This document shows, one piece after another, positions 45,352-56,729 of a stretch of DNA of 64,000 nucleotides. Both the position numbers and the translations under genes were made by a program. How positions within the stretch are numbered: position 1 is the stretch's first letter; each line of letters begins with the position of its first letter. Origin of the DNA: Rotaria socialis (Eukaryota > Rotifera > Eurotatoria > Philodinida > Philodinidae); NCBI GenBank assembly GCA_905331475.1, contig CAJNYU010000007.1:186001-250000 (forward strand), read 5' to 3'. The notes beneath the pieces were generated by a model. It saw only the letters and a program-made list of their open reading frames with translations. It was not told the origin of the DNA and made no database searches.

Positions 45352-47133
45352 ATGAGGTTAGTAAATAGTTTAGCTTTGTATTTATTTATTTACTTATTTA
45401 TTTAAACAAGTAGCACGATCTTACAAAATTCTAGCAATATTAAAAGTGTTCGTTTCAATTTAACACTTGTTCGACAGTAAATATTTTCAAGATTTAAATA
45501 GCTCATTAATGTTTTTTCTTTTTTAAAGTGCTGAGACACATGCAAATGCTGAAGGCATTATTCAAGGTCTTTTAGATACTGAATTATCCCATATTGGCTG
45601 TCTTCAAGCTAAAGCACTTGGTCGACATCTTCAATGGCATCGCTTTTCCCATGTGTATTCAAGCAACTTAAAACGAGCAATAGAAGTATGTGAACGTTCT
45701 TCTTCTATTATCTTATTTATTCAGTAAAAACACTAGTTCGAGTTGTATTTGTTTTTATCAAGGTGAATTGGTGTTATATTGGCACAGGACGTGTATAGGT
45801 TGTTGATGTCATCATTTTATATATGTGTGATATATTTAGTAACACCGTTGTAGTTATCTCTCTGCGGGTTCTCTCAGATACAGCAGAGTACAAATACATG
45901 AAAAGTTCGTCGGGTACTTGAGAAAGATTAGTAAATCAGCAAATGTTATTCATAACAAGAAGCGTCCATTCTAATCTTTCTACTATAAGCAGAGGAGAAT
46001 GTTATGAATTCAGCACGCTACTTAAAACATTATGATACTAATAGAAAATATATTGTGAGATTTCCGATAAAGAAATCTAGTTTTCATGAGTTTTCTCATA
46101 TTTGTATGCATTTTGTTTTTTTTGTTAGGCTCATCATCTGCTTTGTTTAGAATAAATATCTCTTTAAATTTGCAGACCGCTCGTCAAATTCATTTATTCA
46201 ATCGTGTATCGTCATGCGAAATAAAATACGATTCTTTACTATGCGAACGAGTAAGTTACCTTGCTGTTGTATTCTTGACGCGTATTATTATTTATTTGAA
46301 AATGATTTCAGATGTATGGTATTGCGCAAGGTCAAACACGTCAATGGTTACGCGAATTGGCAAAAGAAAGTGGTGTTTCCCATGCAAATTTTAACCCTCC
46401 GGGTGCTGAAAACACTGTTCAAGTACGCCAACGTGTTGTAGCATTTCTTCGAAAATTATGCGATGAACTTCTTCAAAATAATCATGTAAATTCTTTTGTA
46501 TCATCACGAGTTGAGTTTTATGGATCGACTCCATTGCCACAACAGGATGGTCAACAATCGTTATTACGAAGCGTCTCATCAGAGAATTTAAGTTGTCATC
46601 AACAAATAATAGAAAATTCAGGTTGTAAACGTTCATTATCAACAGAAAATATTTCAGTTGAATCAATAACTAAAACAAACAAAGCAGCAGCATTTCGATC
46701 ATCTATTGATTCAGCACTTGGTATATCATCTGGATCATCTGATCAGCAATCAATATCATCATCGACTTCTCTTCTTTCACGTAATAGCAGTTTTGATAAA
46801 CAACGAATTATATCAAAAGATTTATCACCTTCACCATACGAAAACAATTTTTCCGATCTTGACATTCTGATTGTTAGTCATGGAGCTGTTATACGAGAAT
46901 TCATTAAATATTTTGCTTGTGATCTACAAGCTGATATAGGACAGCATCTAGATACTATACAGGATATAGCACCAAATACATCGGTAACACGATTTCAAAT
47001 AACTTATTCGACTGGTGAAGATCTCAATCCAACGACTACAGTTGAACTTGTTGATTATCATAATAAAACACATTTAACTAATGATAACAATGATGAGTAC
47101 AATTTGGATGTAGTCAATAAATGTAGCCTGTAA
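45352..47133 (+). CDS. TIGAR-like fructose-2,6-bisphosphatase (histidine phosphatase family)
   Basis: TIGAR-type enzymes dephosphorylate fructose-2,6-bisphosphate or related sugar phosphates and divert flux from glycolysis. Five exons: 45352-45356 (only ATGAG), 45435-45476, 45529-45685, 46176-46250 and 46312-47133, giving 366 residues (human 270). The splice model restores the phosphatase core: FNLTLVRHAETHANAEGIIQ, where the catalytic His is completed across an intron and the usual RHG is RHA. It then restores SSNLKRAIETARQIH, LLCERMYGIAQGQT (proton donor region), FNPPGAENTVQVRQR and the second His in IVSHGAVIREF. A Ser-rich insert of about 110 residues (roughly 46490-46840) between these parts explains the extra length. 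The 5-base first exon is inferred from frame; another upstream start cannot be excluded. A 17-bp repeat with AATAAA motifs follows the stop. Confidence 0.82.
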
Positions 47134-47241
47134 TTATATTCATCCGCATCAAATTTTAACTACAAGTTTGTTCGCTATTTTGTGTTCAATCTGTATATGT
47201 GTAAATGTGTGTCAGATACAGATTATGTTTTATTTATTTAT

Positions 47242-47318
47242 AATAAAAATAAACATGAAATAAAAATAAACATGAAATAAAAATAAACATGAAATAAAAA
47301 TAAACATGAAATAAAAAT
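47242..47318 (+). repeat. 17-bp tandem repeat carrying repeated AATAAA
   Basis: About four and a half copies of AAATAAAAATAAACATG start some 110 bases after the TIGAR-like stop codon. Each copy contains AATAAA-type hexamers, so the array may act as a multiplied polyadenylation signal. Confidence 0.75.
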
Positions 47319-47734
47319 TATATTTTTCTATGATCATCCATTTATATAGCATTGAAAAAATCTTTGCATACTTTTTGATTTTATAAAAACTAATAAATAC
47401 TTATCTGATATCATGTAATCTATAACATAGGTTGCAACGTATACAATATGACAACAATAACAGCAACAATAACAACAACAATAATAAATGTGTCCTTGTC
47501 TTTGAAATGATAGAATCAATGAATAATTCAATCAAGGAAAATGTAGTCTGTATTTCTCTAGATACTCGGCGACACAGTTTTCAACAACGACAGGCATTCA
47601 TTATGTCTTTCTTCTGTATCTTTTTCTTTATCTGATTCGAACTTTCTTCTGTTGCAAGACATAAAAAAGTAGCACTCAGTAACAGAAGAAAATAGAACCA
47701 CCATATGAGGTGCACAAGATTCTTTTACACTTGT

Positions 47735-48022
47735 TCAATGATCTGTCTTTTTTCGTCTTCTATGTAAGTTATTACGAAGAGATTTATTTGACTGGATGCA
47801 TAGAACAATTATGTGCTGAATGACCGTATGATTAATATTGTTGATTGCTAATATATAAATGACAGCCAAGACCAAATTAAGAAAACAAACTAGAACTGAT
47901 GAAAAAATAAATAAATATAACGAAAGGATAATAATGTAGACGAAGAAGTCAAACCGGAAAGAAAATGAACTATCGATGATGTCGGGTAGTTTTAGACGAG
48001 AAACGAACATTGTTTTCTTCAC
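47735..48022 (-). other. Possible membrane-protein exon (minus strand)
   Basis: An open frame of 95 codons contains two long hydrophobic segments (FFVYIIILSLYLFIFSSVLV and the following NLVLAVIYILAIN) and a basic tail (RRRKK). With the frame at 48484-48757 it could form one multi-span membrane protein interrupted by an intron that contains a small transposon. I do not recognise a family. Confidence 0.3.
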
Positions 48023-48098
48023 GGATTTTTTTGAAACTAGCTATTGCTTTTGTTCGTTTAAGTCACACAATTACTTTTCAAAAAGTATATTTAAGGGC

Positions 48099-48316
48099 TG
48101 TAATAGAATTGGCCGAAAGATAAAACGTCGAAAGTAAAAAATGTCGAAAGTGCTATAAATCGAGTTTGAGGATACGCTGTCCATTTAAACGTACAACGAT
48201 GAATACGTCTACAGATTGTCCATATAGGATTGTTGAAAAACTGGTTTTATACTCTATCTATAGCATTTTCGACATTTTTTACTTTCGACGTTTTTTCTTT
48301 CGGCCAATTTTATTAC
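48099..48316. mobile_element. MITE with ~58-bp terminal inverted repeats
   Basis: Arms 48099-48157 and 48259-48316 are reverse complements with few mismatches. They share TTGGCCGAAAG, ACGTCGAAAGTAAAAAATGT and CGAAA repeats, around a centre of about 100 bases. There is no coding content. Confidence 0.75.
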
Positions 48317-48483
48317 ATTCGAACATATTACTTCATAAGCAAGTCCCATAGAAAAGTTGTTATGATCAATATAAAAGTTAAGATTTATCCGTCACTTGAT
48401 TTCAATCAACTATTAATAGAGAAGAATGAAAAACTAAAAAAAAAGAAGTTTGTCTTTCTGATTTACACGTTCGAAAAATATGT

Positions 48484-48757
48484 TCGAGGCTGGAAAATCT
48501 GAACTTTCATTCTTGTTCTTGTTGCTGGCGTTTTTTATCGACAGTAGAGAAAAAGCAATCTGTGAAAATAAGACGACATAGGGTGCCAACACCGTCACAT
48601 CGGCTAATATGTGATAGATAGGTCTCGTTTTGTTTTCCTCGAACATAAACAAGAACAAATGCCCTAAAGTAATGACGATTGTGCTGACAAAAATGGTATT
48701 GATCGAGTATGAATTAAACAGTAAGTAGTTCGGCATTGATATATACCACAATAACAT
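48484..48757 (-). other. Possible membrane-protein exon (minus strand)
   Basis: An open frame beginning MPNYLLFNSYSIN has two strongly hydrophobic segments (TIFVSTIVITLGHLFLFMF and HILADVTVLAPYVVLFSQIA) before a Lys/Asn-rich end. The 5' end faces the start of the plus-strand gene at 48848, about 110 bp away. It may be joined to 47735-48022; no family is recognised. Confidence 0.35.
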
Positions 48758-48847
48758 ATGTAAATTGGTTGGTATATAAGAATATGTCTTTATTATTTGT
48801 CTGTTATTCCTTTAGATAGTTTTCTTGTTATAAATATTATAATTACT

Positions 48848-49183
48848 ATGCTTTTCTTTCGTCATCGTGATACGCCATTACATCATTCACGCTTGAATGA
48901 TCAAGAACGATGTGTTCATACTTGTCTTTTCTTTGCGTTTATTATACTCGTTGTTACCATTGTTCTATTTTATTTTGCCGCAACTAATAAAGGTCCCAGT
49001 GATCAACGTCTTTATTATTATGTAGGCGCTGGCATTAGTCTTGCTTTTCTTCTATTGATTATATTATGTACAATATTTTATGTTCAACAAGTCTATGGTT
49101 GTCCATTATCTTCTACGCGTCAACAAGAAACTATATCTGATAATGAATATGAAAGTTCAAGACATTCAAATTATCATGCATAA
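48848..49183 (+). CDS. Small two-pass membrane protein, unknown function
   Basis: The ATG gives 111 residues. A short N-terminal part (MLFFRHRDTPLHHSRLND) precedes a first membrane span (CLFFAFIILVVTIVLFYFAA), a short loop (TNKGPSDQR) and a second span (VGAGISLAFLLLIILCTIFY). A polar tail ends in ESSRHSNYHA. A TTTAG acceptor at 48811-48815 in the same open frame upstream suggests an untranslated first exon or spliced-leader addition. I do not recognise a family. The length, hydrophobic pattern and polar tail look like a real gene rather than a chance frame. Confidence 0.5.
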   Translation: MLFFRHRDTPLHHSRLNDQERCVHTCLFFAFIILVVTIVLFYFAATNKGPSDQRLYYYVGAGISLAFLLLIILCTIFYVQQVYGCPLSSTRQQETISDNEYESSRHSNYHA

Positions 49184-52053
49184 TGATTTATTTTCAAATT
49201 TATTCTATTTATAAAATTTCGAAAAGAAAACAGAAACACTTGACTTTAAATTATCCAAAATCGTTAATCATCCAAACTATTTCCCTATATCTCGCAAGAA
49301 AGAAGAAACCAAAATTTAATTGAAATATCGGATTTTTATTCAAGAGAAGAAAAAAAACATTCGAAAATTTATTTGCCTGACAGACTAATGTAGAAAGTGC
49401 CTGGAAAAATAATCATTATAATATTTGACTAATCATTTCAAAGAGTAACATTTTTATACTAAACAGATTATAATCAGCATACATTCAGACAGTTTTGATT
49501 GGAGAAGAAAAAAATTGATGGTTCTTCAACAACAGATTGTTTAGTTTCAAAACTAACAAAATTAATACTAGTAATATTTTACGATTTTCTTGACTTTGCA
49601 ACATAAGAAAGGTACTCCAGATTGTTTAGTTTTTATCACATGCGTTATTCTCTACTATCAACGAATGAAAAGTTTTATTCTCTCGTTTGTTTGTTTGCTT
49701 TTTATTGTTTCTGAAATATATTCAAGAAACATGTTTTAATCCGACCTTTTTTCTGTGTATAATAATAAAAATTTTCAATTACAAAGATATAGTATTTGTC
49801 ACAGAGACAATTTCAATTGAATACGTCGTACTGAATATGAATGCTTCATTTTTTAATGTTTATTTCGTACTAACATTTATATGCATGGAATAACAAAGCA
49901 AAGAAAAACTTCTTTGAATGCAATGATAAAACAAACAAAAAATTCTTCTTCGGTATGTAAAATTTGCAGATCTTATTTTGTATAATTTTGTTTGAATTTA
50001 TTGCTATAAAATAGTTCGAAGTGGTGATTATATTTATATGTATGCTACTTTGCTTTTTAACGAAAAACATCTAGGCATCGATTCATAAGACCATTTTAAT
50101 AAATATACTTTTGTTGAGAAAAGTAATATGCCAATGATAAACTTTAAGCTTACTTTGTAATCTAGACAACGACTCCAAAGTCAAACTAATGACTTTTTCA
50201 AGCATGTCCGAGCAATCAAATAATGGTTAGTACTCTTAGACTCAACAGAAATAATTTAAAAATAAGATAACATGATTATTAATGATAAGATATATATATA
50301 TATAACTACAATACGACAGACACGAAAGACCAACTGAAAAACACATTAAAACTGATGATAACGAGAAAAGATTATTATACCAAAGAAGATGAATCTGTAT
50401 TGATGATAGAAATTATAAATATAACAAGAAGATGTATCGGTGCAGACAATTTCTGCGCATATAGTAATTTTAAAGTTTTAAGATTCAGTCTTTTAAAATA
50501 GTGCCATTTGGCTATTTCGTAATTTTCTATTTATTCGTCTTAACAATGGAAGAATATTCATGCATGTCTGAATGTGCTAATGTGCGAGTCAAGTTTCTTT
50601 TGTCTTTCTTTCGTTATCTATTAATTTTTATAGAAAACGTCAACAACTAATTTGTCTGTACAATATGCGTAGTAGACTGATGTCGACCTGGTTATGGATA
50701 AAGAAAATATCCTATATCTACGTAGAGCGTTTCTTACCACATAGGCTGATTCAAAATAAAAATAGGTGAGAACTTGACCGTATATTTCGTAATATTTTTA
50801 GTGAGAACGCATATATAAATTTTATTTAAATAAATACCTTAGTCGAATAGTTGAGTCAACATCATTCAAAATTTGAATATGCATCATAGTTTAGATAATT
50901 CAATCTTTATTTTATTTACTTAAAAACAGGTTATTCTCAGAAAAGGAGTTATTCTCAATCTTATCATAAATAGTATATTCTCTTTGTTTGTCTATCAACT
51001 AAGCGGATGGCAATTAAAAAGCTCCTGGCAACTCGATGTGATGACATTTATTATAGGATAGTGTCATCAAGTCAAAGAAAGTTTTTGCATAATAAGTTAT
51101 CCAAATCAACTTCAATTATTAAAGTACACACTTTCTTGCTCGATGATAATTTCTAAAAGAACCCAATAATTTTGCTCAATTCAAAGATTTTCAATGTTCA
51201 AAACGCAATTAAAGGATTATAGGTTTTTTTTTTAAACTTATATTATATTTGAAAACAATCTGGTAGATGTTCGAAGATAAAAGGCTATTCAAGTCGAAAA
51301 GAAAAAACTAATAAAATCATGAAAAAATAAAGTAAATGTTCTAAATATAAAATAGTCTTTATCATGAACATGAAATGAGTACATAAAAGCTAATAATCTG
51401 TGTCTACTGATGATTGAGACATATGTCATCTTTCTGTGGAAAAATTTTACACGATCTTTTTTGCAAAGGAAACGGACAGATGGTTCAGTGATTAGTTAAA
51501 CTTCTCTAATTAAGTTCATTCATGCATATAACCATAAAATGCTTTCAACAGATCAACTAATAGCCTAGGAAAAAGAATATTCGCCTACTAAAGAAAGTTA
51601 GTAGTACGATACGACATAAGATATGCAATCTTATAAATCAATTTTAGACTAGTAGATGTTCTCGGTTAAAGAAAAAACGCTCGTCGTAATATATTTAATT
51701 AGTGTTTTATTTTCGTATTTATTCAAAACTTCAATTAAGAGAGAAAGTTCAAGTTTTCATGACAGTGCTATAAATGTTCAAAATTCAAATTATCGAATTC
51801 TATTTATACGTATGATGTTTCCTGTAGGTAAGTGACATGTGATGACTCTTTTTTTTCTTCGACTACTGAAATATGACAATCACTGATAAGAAATTCAAGA
51901 AATAGTTATTGAACATAAATCCTTTTCTTATATTTCAAGATAAAAAGTTAGCATAAATGACTAATGATATGTGGTTTATCGATTTAGTTGTGAAATTAAA
52001 ACAAAAGATGAACATGGAAATGCTTCAATAGGAGACGAATTTTGAATTCTGAT
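49184..52053. other. 2.9-kb stretch with no supported gene
   Basis: It is AT-rich, with no long open frame, no RNA gene signal and only short (TA)n runs such as near 50290. Confidence 0.5.
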
Positions 52054-52862
52054 CAGGGTGGCCAGATCAAAAATTGAAAAATCAGAAAATATTTTTTCAA
52101 AATCAGAAAACGATCAGAAACTTTCTCTGAAAAATCAGAAATTAATCAGAAAATGGCAGATTTTGACAAATTAGTACATCTTCCGCTAAAATAGTGGCAT
52201 CCAAAATTCTGCTGCATTTCTGTTCACCGACTGGAACTTTATTTTCAAAGATATTTAAATAAAACGAAAGAAACTATAGTGAATATATCGTTTAGCTAAT
52301 ACACAAACATGAATAAAAGGTACTTAATGTTGAGCTTCTTTTTAAATTTAAAACTCATTCACAAAAATGAGCAAAACTAAATCACATGCATTCTGCGTAG
52401 ATTAAGAAATCCAACAAGAAAAAAAACGTTAAATTCCATCATCTCGGTATTGTTATTCATATTTCGTATCATTTGGAATTTGCTCTAGGAAGTTTGTTTA
52501 AGATAACGTATGCTAATAAAACCTTCTCAAGAATAATTATCATTCATTTTTATTTTAAGTTAAGCATTATCTGGTTTCATATTATCGGATTACGATAATC
52601 GGACTATAAATGCTTTATATAACCGGAAATCAATTCGACGCTAGAATTCGAACGAGGAATATAAAAGATGATTAATACAGAAAATTGATGAAACACTATT
52701 GATTTATTATAGTAATGGGTTATGATCGTACCTAATTTCAGTGGCAAAGCAGCGATCTGAAAATATTCCAAATTCAGAAAAAATCAGAAGGTCAGAAAAA
52801 TATCAGAAACATGTTCAAAATTCAGAAATTTTCCCTAGTTTTCAGAAGATTTGGCCACCCTG
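52054..52862. mobile_element. hAT-type non-autonomous transposon with perfect 8-bp target duplication
   Basis: The ends are CAGGGTGGCCA and TGGCCACCCTG, typical of hAT elements. They are flanked by perfect ATTCTGAT duplications (52046-52053 and 52863-52870). Subterminal regions on both sides are filled with ATCAGAAA-type repeats, which in hAT elements are expected transposase-binding sites. The 809-bp body has no transposase frame, so it depends on an element elsewhere. Confidence 0.9.
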
Positions 52863-53329
52863 ATTCTGATATCTATTTTAAAATGTAATATTAAACAGTT
52901 TCTCGTTGGTTAGGACAACATTCTTTTATGTTTGGTTTCCCTCGATTGTGTTTCTTCTTCATTTCGTCGAACTTTGATCTTTTGATTAATTGAGTAACAA
53001 CTAAACGATACTTTGTATGACCGCTTTATATAGATAATAGAATACGCAACTATTTTCTCTAGGCAAAAAAGCATTAGTTTGTAAAGAATAAGTAGTTATT
53101 TATGTTCTTGCAAGAAACAATGACTTCAATTCTATGGAGTATATATATACGCAAGAAACATTTAATCTGATATCTTTAAATAGATCTATGAATCATTCAC
53201 GATTATTACGGGTTTAAAAGAAAGTTAAATTGGTGGATTATAAAAATTTGATGCAAACGACCTCTTTCGACATGTTTGGGATTAGAGTAGAATCTGATAA
53301 ACAAAAACATGACCACATTCGCGCTGATA

Positions 53330-53352
53330 TATATATATATATATATATATAC
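53330..53352. repeat. (TA)n microsatellite
   Basis: An uninterrupted TA run of about 22 bases. Confidence 0.8.
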
Positions 53353-53782
53353 AACTATTATTTGAATTTTTACTATCATTATTTTCTTTTTCTTCTACAT
53401 GAGTTGAATATTAAAAAGGTTGCCGAGATAAATCACAGTTTTTTCTACGAGTTTTACGTGACGTACAAATCATTAAGAGTTATTTATCTATCAAATCTTC
53501 TTTTATTATATCAGAGGATACTTTTTGGTGGAGATTAAAAATCTTAATGAGCACGTAAAAAAATAAAATCGTACACCTGTTAATTAATAGTTAAATACGA
53601 GTATGAACTCATTGATAGTCGCTCTCCGTGATCCCAACCGTCATTCTTTATTCTCCGAGAAAAAGCAAAAAAAAATTAATACCATATAGCTAAATATACA
53701 GGAACAGACAGATCCAATTACGCTCATTAAAAAAAGAGAGAGAAAAGAGCCGTGAGAAAAATGAAGAAAGAAGAACAAACGT

Positions 53783-54319
53783 TCACGTTACGTATTTCTT
53801 ATATTTGTCAGAAGAAACATTATTAGATGAAGTACTTCGATTAAGTATTGAGGAAATTACTTTTCGATCATTATCATTAGTTGATATACGACTTAAAAAA
53901 GTATTTTCATCCAATTTTGGATCAGTCATGTGTCGTTTTGGTATTTCGCTTGTTGACTTTGTATGCCAATTTTGGAGCCAAACACTATGAAATATAGACA
54001 TAACACGATTTGTTTCGTTTGATTCATTTGTGACTTGGTTACAAAATGTTTCCCATCGTCGATTGGGTTCAATCGGTTGTTGTGGTTGATCGACTTTTTT
54101 TAATCGATCAATTACGCGGTAATTATTTGAATTAGTATAGTTTTCTTTATTTGCTGTTGGTAATTGATTTTTTAAGCGTGCTTCAAATAATTGCCAATGA
54201 CGACCGTCGACTTTTTGTCGAATTTTATCTGTTGATTTAACTATAGTAGGTATATGTTCATGGTCAGATTTAACTTGTTGTTCGCTTAAAGAATCAAGTT
54301 TAGTAGTTGAAACTGACAT
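53783..54319 (-). CDS. Uncharacterised 178-residue hydrophilic protein
   Basis: A single-exon open frame with a good ATG (MSVSTTKLDSLSEQQ) and ordinary amino-acid use. There is no signal peptide or membrane span. It holds two short aromatic motifs of similar shape, RHWQLFEARLKNQL (about residue 40) and RRWETFCNQV (about residue 87), then an amphipathic stretch MSIFHSVWLQNW. The C-terminus is Ser/Asn-rich and basic (SDKYKKYVT). Just upstream, TATTCTAG lies seven bases before the ATG and may be an acceptor. No family is recognised. It is probably a real gene because the plus-strand shadow is shorter and interrupted. Confidence 0.6.
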   Translation of the reverse strand: MSVSTTKLDSLSEQQVKSDHEHIPTIVKSTDKIRQKVDGRHWQLFEARLKNQLPTANKENYTNSNNYRVIDRLKKVDQPQQPIEPNRRWETFCNQVTNESNETNRVMSIFHSVWLQNWHTKSTSEIPKRHMTDPKLDENTFLSRISTNDNDRKVISSILNRSTSSNNVSSDKYKKYVT

Positions 54320-55015
54320 TGTTATTCTAGAATATGTAAACTCGAACCATCTAAGTACAAATAAGATAGTTAAAACATCTTATTCTCTTTCTGACGACTT
54401 TAACATGAAGATTTAAGAACACGTCTCGTTTTTCTTAAAGTACTCGACACTAGACAACTTACTCCGAATAGGCAGAAAATGGTTCTGTGTTTATACAGAT
54501 TTTTCTTTTTCTGTCTCATATTGTTTTGATGCGAGTTTTTTTTTCGTTTATAAGCATCTATTCAGGCAGAAGAAAAAAAAAATAAAGTGAGAAAAAGAAC
54601 AAACGAATATTTGATTTTGATGAAGATCGATGTGTTTGACATGTAAAAGTGCAAATCAGCGCCCACAGATTATAAACGACATTATAAAATATACATGAGT
54701 TTTTTTTCAACTAGCCTTGAACACAGCAACTATATTTATGATTGTAGCCGGTACCAGTTCTATACGTTTATTTTATTTCTCTCGCCGTTTTTCTTTCGTC
54801 TTTTTTTATATGAAATCGACACCATCACAAGTAAAAGAGAACGAAAAGAAACAATGTGTAAAATGGAATGTTGAATGAGGTCTTTTTTGTTTCTCCATAA
54901 TACTCATTCATTCATTCATGCATAGAATTAATGTAAAAGAAATGCGAATGAAAGAGACATAAAGAAAAGAAAAAGAACCTTTTTAGATTATCATTGCTCA
55001 TCTAGAGATATTACA

Positions 55016-55817
55016 ATGCGTGTAATTTTCTTCTCGATTGTCTTTTGTGCATTGGTCAATGGGGATTGTACTTTTCGTTCCAATGATTCAAAAGATCTTC
55101 AAGATAAAATAAAGAAATGGAAAATTTACAACAGCACGTGAATAGATCTTTGATTGGATTATTTATTATTTAATAATTTATTCTTTTTATATTTAGCGTT
55201 ACAATACGTAGTAAAACATCCACATATCAATTAGGAATCTGTTTAGCACCTAATAATTCTAATATTAATGGAGCTATTATTCAAACAATCAATGAAGATT
55301 CGAATGTTTATGTTCTAGGACAAATCAATCAAACCAATCTTGTTGGAGGAGGTTCATTTTTACTGCTCTTGTTTTAATTTTGAAATCTAATTATTTCATT
55401 AAAGATAATTGGATACTTTTGACATATGAAAATGGTAGTCCTTACAGCAACCAATGCTATAATAAAACTCGTTCAGCTTCACTTATGTTTGTTTGTGGAC
55501 GGAATATGGTACGGTAAACATTTTAAATTATTTAAATAAGAATTTCTAAGATTAGATTTTCCTTTCTTTTGAAGTCTTATTTAAAAAAGAAAAGATTAGA
55601 ATAAGTTGTGCAATCCGATGCAAGAGAAGAGAAACAAGTGCGTTGCTATTCTTTTACAATGCTATTTTTGACATTGTCAAACATGAAAAAGAATAGATAT
55701 ATCATTCCCGATTTATATATATATTTATTCTAGATAAAGCACATTTTTATTGCATTATATTTTAGCAGGAAAAAGGTGGAAGGCTTTGATCTTGAATCAG
55801 GAAGTGGGTACCCGTAG
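55016..55817 (+). CDS. Truncated mannose-6-phosphate-receptor-like (MRH domain) protein
   Basis: Exons 55016-55137, 55197-55351, 55405-55513 and 55769-55817 give 144 residues in one frame. A signal peptide (MRVIFFSIVFCALVNG) precedes a luminal lectin-like domain. Seen: CTFRSNDSKDL, VTIRSKTSTYQLGICLAP (the Gln expected to contact mannose), DNWILLTYENGSPYSNQCYN and KTRSASLMFVCGRN (the expected Arg). The strand that supplies the Glu and Tyr ligands, the membrane span and the cytosolic sorting tail of the cation-dependent receptor are absent. The last exon ends at a stop after GFDLESGSGYP. It may be a soluble derivative or a decaying copy. The first three exons are sound, while the fourth depends on a donor chosen for frame (GTAAAC at 55514). 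Confidence 0.55.
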
Positions 55818-56217
55818 CATGATCTGAAGTATGTTATTTATCAAATATATAGTATAACTATGATCTATTAGTTTTGCAAGAGAATATTTACAAATGATCA
55901 ATAGTTTTTCATCAGCAACTCGTAGATCATAGGTTATCCAGCACGTTAATTCCTAATGTAATCATGATAGATATTTTATGATCTTCATAAAATAGTTTTC
56001 TGTACTAATAAACTTTTCGGATAGAAATTTATTTCTTCTTTGAACATGTAATAGAAAATAAGAAATGACCATTAGGACATTAGCCTTTAATGAAAATATA
56101 GTCATATTAATACATAGAACAAATATACATTAACATTTTATTTTGAAAGTTATCAAATGATATTGTTTCATTTAAATGTCATTTGTTAAAAACAGACACC
56201 ATAGTTAACTTGTAGAT

Positions 56218-56397
56218 AGATACATAGAGAGAGAGATAGAGAGAGAGAGAAAGAGAGAGAGAGAAAGAGATAGAGAGAGAAAGAGAAAGAGATAGAGAGA
56301 GAAAGAGATAGAGAGAGAAAGAGAGAGAGAGAGAAAGAGAGAGAGACAGAGATAGAGAGAGAAAGAGAGAGAGAAAGAGATAGAGAAAGAAAGAGAT

Positions 56398-56439
<42 letters not shown>

Positions 56440-56464
56440 AGGGACAGAAAGAGGGAGAGAAAGA
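56218..56464. repeat. (GA)n-type microsatellite, about 245 bp
   Basis: Nearly pure purine tract of GAGAGA, GAAAGA and GATAGA units on the plus strand, ending in GGGAGGGAGGGA. Long Ser/Leu-only frames on the minus strand here are artefacts. Confidence 0.95.
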
Positions 56465-56574
56465 AACACAGTTTATAATAATCTTAACAATTCCCCATGC
56501 GAATAGTTTCATAGATAACTTAGAAAATGCACTATCTTTCTATAAGCAATCATTTAAGTAATTGAAAACGTTTT

Positions 56575-56729
56575 GATTAGGGGTGTACAGCTCGCGCTCA
56601 TGAACGCTCATATGAGTGTGAGCGGTAGCCGCTCACGCTCACGAGCGCTCTCGGTCTAATCGCTCGCGCTCGCCGAGAGCGCGAGCAGTAGTCACTCCCG
56701 CTCATATGAGCGCTCATGAGCGCGAGCGT
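56575..56729. mobile_element. GCTCGC-rich element end (left copy)
   Basis: It starts TTAGGGGTGTACAGCTCGCG and consists of degenerate GAGCG/CGCTC hexamer repeats that fold on themselves. GC content is far above the surroundings. The inverted counterpart of its terminus lies at 59218-59242. Confidence 0.6.

Noticed and set aside
56179..56512. Two long minus-strand frames of Ser/Leu repeats
   Set aside because: They are translations of a GA/CT microsatellite and have no coding character.
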